Part shown: positions 62,740 to 64,000 of the stretch, piece by piece
Layout: each line of letters begins with the position of its first letter
Numbering within the stretch: position 1 is the first letter of the stretch
Source of the DNA: Chromobotia macracanthus
Lineage: Eukaryota > Chordata > Actinopteri > Cypriniformes > Botiidae
Direction of reading: 5' to 3'
Length of the DNA: 64,000 nt
Assembly (NCBI GenBank): GCA_036877525.1
Contig: JAZGTH010000124.1
Coordinates: forward strand, 310,001-374,000
Program-made: the position numbers and the translations under genes
The notes under the pieces: model-generated
Databases searched by the model: none
Told to the model about the DNA's origin: nothing
The model's input: only the letters and a program-made list of their open reading frames with translations

Positions 62740-64000
62740 AAAATGATTTGCCTAAATAACCTTCTGTTGTGTCGATGTAGTGACACTAAGGGGTTTGACC
62801 TTGGGAGACTGATCGCTCTGCTTTCTATAAAACAGCAATGAAAATTGGCCTTAGAAATAAGCATCAGTATGAAACAGCGAGTGGAATTTGCATCCCAAAC
62901 TCTGCCCTGGATATCTGGGTATGAAAGGGAGATAGTGTGCACCCCTTCTTTCAGGTTTGTGCTGAGGAGCTGAGCAGTCAGCTGTCAATTCAGTTTTGCA
63001 GCAAGAAGGACACAACATCTTGTTCCCTCCATCAGAGTTCGAAGGTTACATACGTAACCGAGATGTTCCATTTCTGTCACCCACTCAATACTGAGTCAGT
63101 GTAGTGACACTAGGGGTCCCTATACTTCCACCATAATGGCTGAACCATGCTATGGACTCATTGCTATGGACAGGGCATGGTTGCTATGCCCGCAAGCATA
63201 GCACGTCTGAGAAAGTCATCACGGAATCCATAACCTTCAATGCACTGAAAGTGAGAAGCTACCAAAGGGATGGATCACCAGAAGGGAACTTACATGGGAA
63301 AATAAGCACTCATTATCACCTCTAGGGGGAATGGTGCTGTTGGAGCCTTGACACCGGTTCTTCAGGGTGCTTGTATGAAAAAATACTGGGTGTTGCCCAG
63401 CCCGCAGCTCTACAGATGTCTACTGTAGAGGTGCCTTTCACAAATACCAAAGATGAGGGTATCCATCTAGTTAAATATGCATGTACTCTGAATGGAGACA
63501 GTACACACTGGGATTTGTAAGCCTAAAGAATGGCATCCACAATCCAATGGGAAAGCCTCTGTTTGGAGAGAACCTTCCCCTTCTGTTGGCCTCCAAAGCA
63601 GACAAAATCTGCTTAGATCTTCTGCACTCCTCTGTGCGGTCCAGGTAGATATGTAAAGTGCATACTGGACACAGCAGGGACAGGGCTGGGTTACCGAGTC
63701 TGTGGGCACATATTCTAAGGAAAAGACCTCAGAATAATGTGAGAAAATCCTGGTCCAAACTGGAGGGACTCATTGGACACAGACAGTGCCTACAGATCCC
63801 CAGTCCTCTTAATTGAAGTGAGCATGGTCAGGATGCCTTCTTCTGAGAGAGGGCAACTGAGTCCAAGGGTTCGACTGACTCCAAGGACTCAAAGGAAGGA
63901 ATCATAAGGGCTGTAAGGACCAAGGAGAGATCCCAAGAGGGGAAGGTTTAACCTCCTAGCACCTCTGAGGAATGTGATTTTGCCTTTCTAAGGATCTCCC
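62740..64000 (-). mobile_element. DIRS element 3' part, minus orientation, runs off window
   Basis: The left boundary region reads TTGTGTCGATGTAGTGACAC (62766-62785), with AATGAAAATTGG and GAGTGGAATTTGCAT inside (62838-62895), as in the inverted repeats of the copy at 31954-34098. GGTTACATACGTAACCGAGA (63044-63063) is the DIRS outer motif, followed by another TGTAGTGACACTAGGGGTCC (63099-63118). From 63400 to the window end the minus strand is tyrosine recombinase. So an inverted-repeat terminus is here and the rest of the element continues beyond 64000. Confidence 0.75.
63400..64000 (-). pseudogene. DIRS tyrosine recombinase, minus, partial and broken
   Basis: Reading from high to low: a segment with TMLTSIKRTGDL (about 63830-63795), in which the R of KRxGDL is the first catalytic arginine; ALSVSNESLQFGPGFSHIIL R (about 63790-63735); then after a frameshift CFGGQQKGKVLSKQRLSHWI VDAIL (63605-63535) with a stop; AYKSQ...HAYLTRWIPSSLVF (63530-63440), where the H-x-x-R motif reads H-A-Y-L-T-R; and TSTVDICRAAGWATPS (63435-63395). 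The tyrosine segment that should follow is not clear. Frames are interrupted, and the N-terminus lies outside the window. Confidence 0.75.

Noticed and set aside
1..64000. CRISPR arrays, bacterial operons, rRNA or tRNA genes
   Set aside because: No regularly spaced repeats, no rRNA core sequences, and no cloverleaf with A/B boxes that I could trust by eye; the window is vertebrate nuclear DNA.

Overview
The window looks like a stretch of teleost, probably cyprinid-type, nuclear genome. The evidence is intron-containing vertebrate genes with GT/AG splice sites, an AT-rich background, and a dense load of fish repeat families: non-LTR LINEs with fish-type 3' tails, DIRS and Ngaro-type tyrosine-recombinase retroelements, Ty3/gypsy and BEL/Pao elements, and small TIR elements. 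I cannot name the species from sequence alone.

The only host genes I can support lie in the first 5 kb. Positions 60-182 and 312-350 (+) are the last two coding exons of methylthioadenosine phosphorylase (mtap). Positions 4479-4601 and 3220-3471 (-) are the two coding exons of a fish INK4 cyclin-dependent kinase inhibitor (cdkn2a/b, p15-like). The genes are tail to tail, the same arrangement as MTAP/CDKN2A/CDKN2B in mammals. A TIR element at 595-2225 sits between them and carries a spliced-looking exon unrelated to transposition.

From about 5 to 64 kb I find no intact host gene. This is a repeat-rich desert upstream (5') of cdkn2a/b. In order: a non-autonomous LTR element with a long proline-rich frame (7565-10330); a 57-bp-arm palindrome (11027-11184); a TIR MITE (12014-12442); a LINE complex with a solo LTR nested in it and an L2-type block inside it (13960-19690); a decayed BEL/Pao pol (19700-21610, -); a gene-like pseudogene repeat (23340-24720, -); LINE fragments in opposed orientation (25440-27800); an L2 endonuclease fragment (29100-29980, -); two DIRS copies, the second with inverted terminal repeats (30370-31100, 31954-34098); a solo gypsy LTR (36499-37054) and a related gypsy LTR-gag-pol truncated in RNase H (41562-44749); a third, internally deleted gypsy (54939-57578, -); a Ngaro-like recombinase remnant (57700-58320); and two more DIRS copies (59290-60890, +; 62740-64000, - and running off the window).

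Between repeats, several GC-balanced, apparently unique stretches (28360-28690, 39390-39660, 40090-40420, 51240-51460, 53150-53390, 61540-61760) look like candidate conserved non-coding elements. Their position upstream of an INK4 gene makes them plausible regulatory sequence, but this is inference and needs alignment. Essentially all transposon reading frames seen are interrupted, so this is mostly a fossil record.
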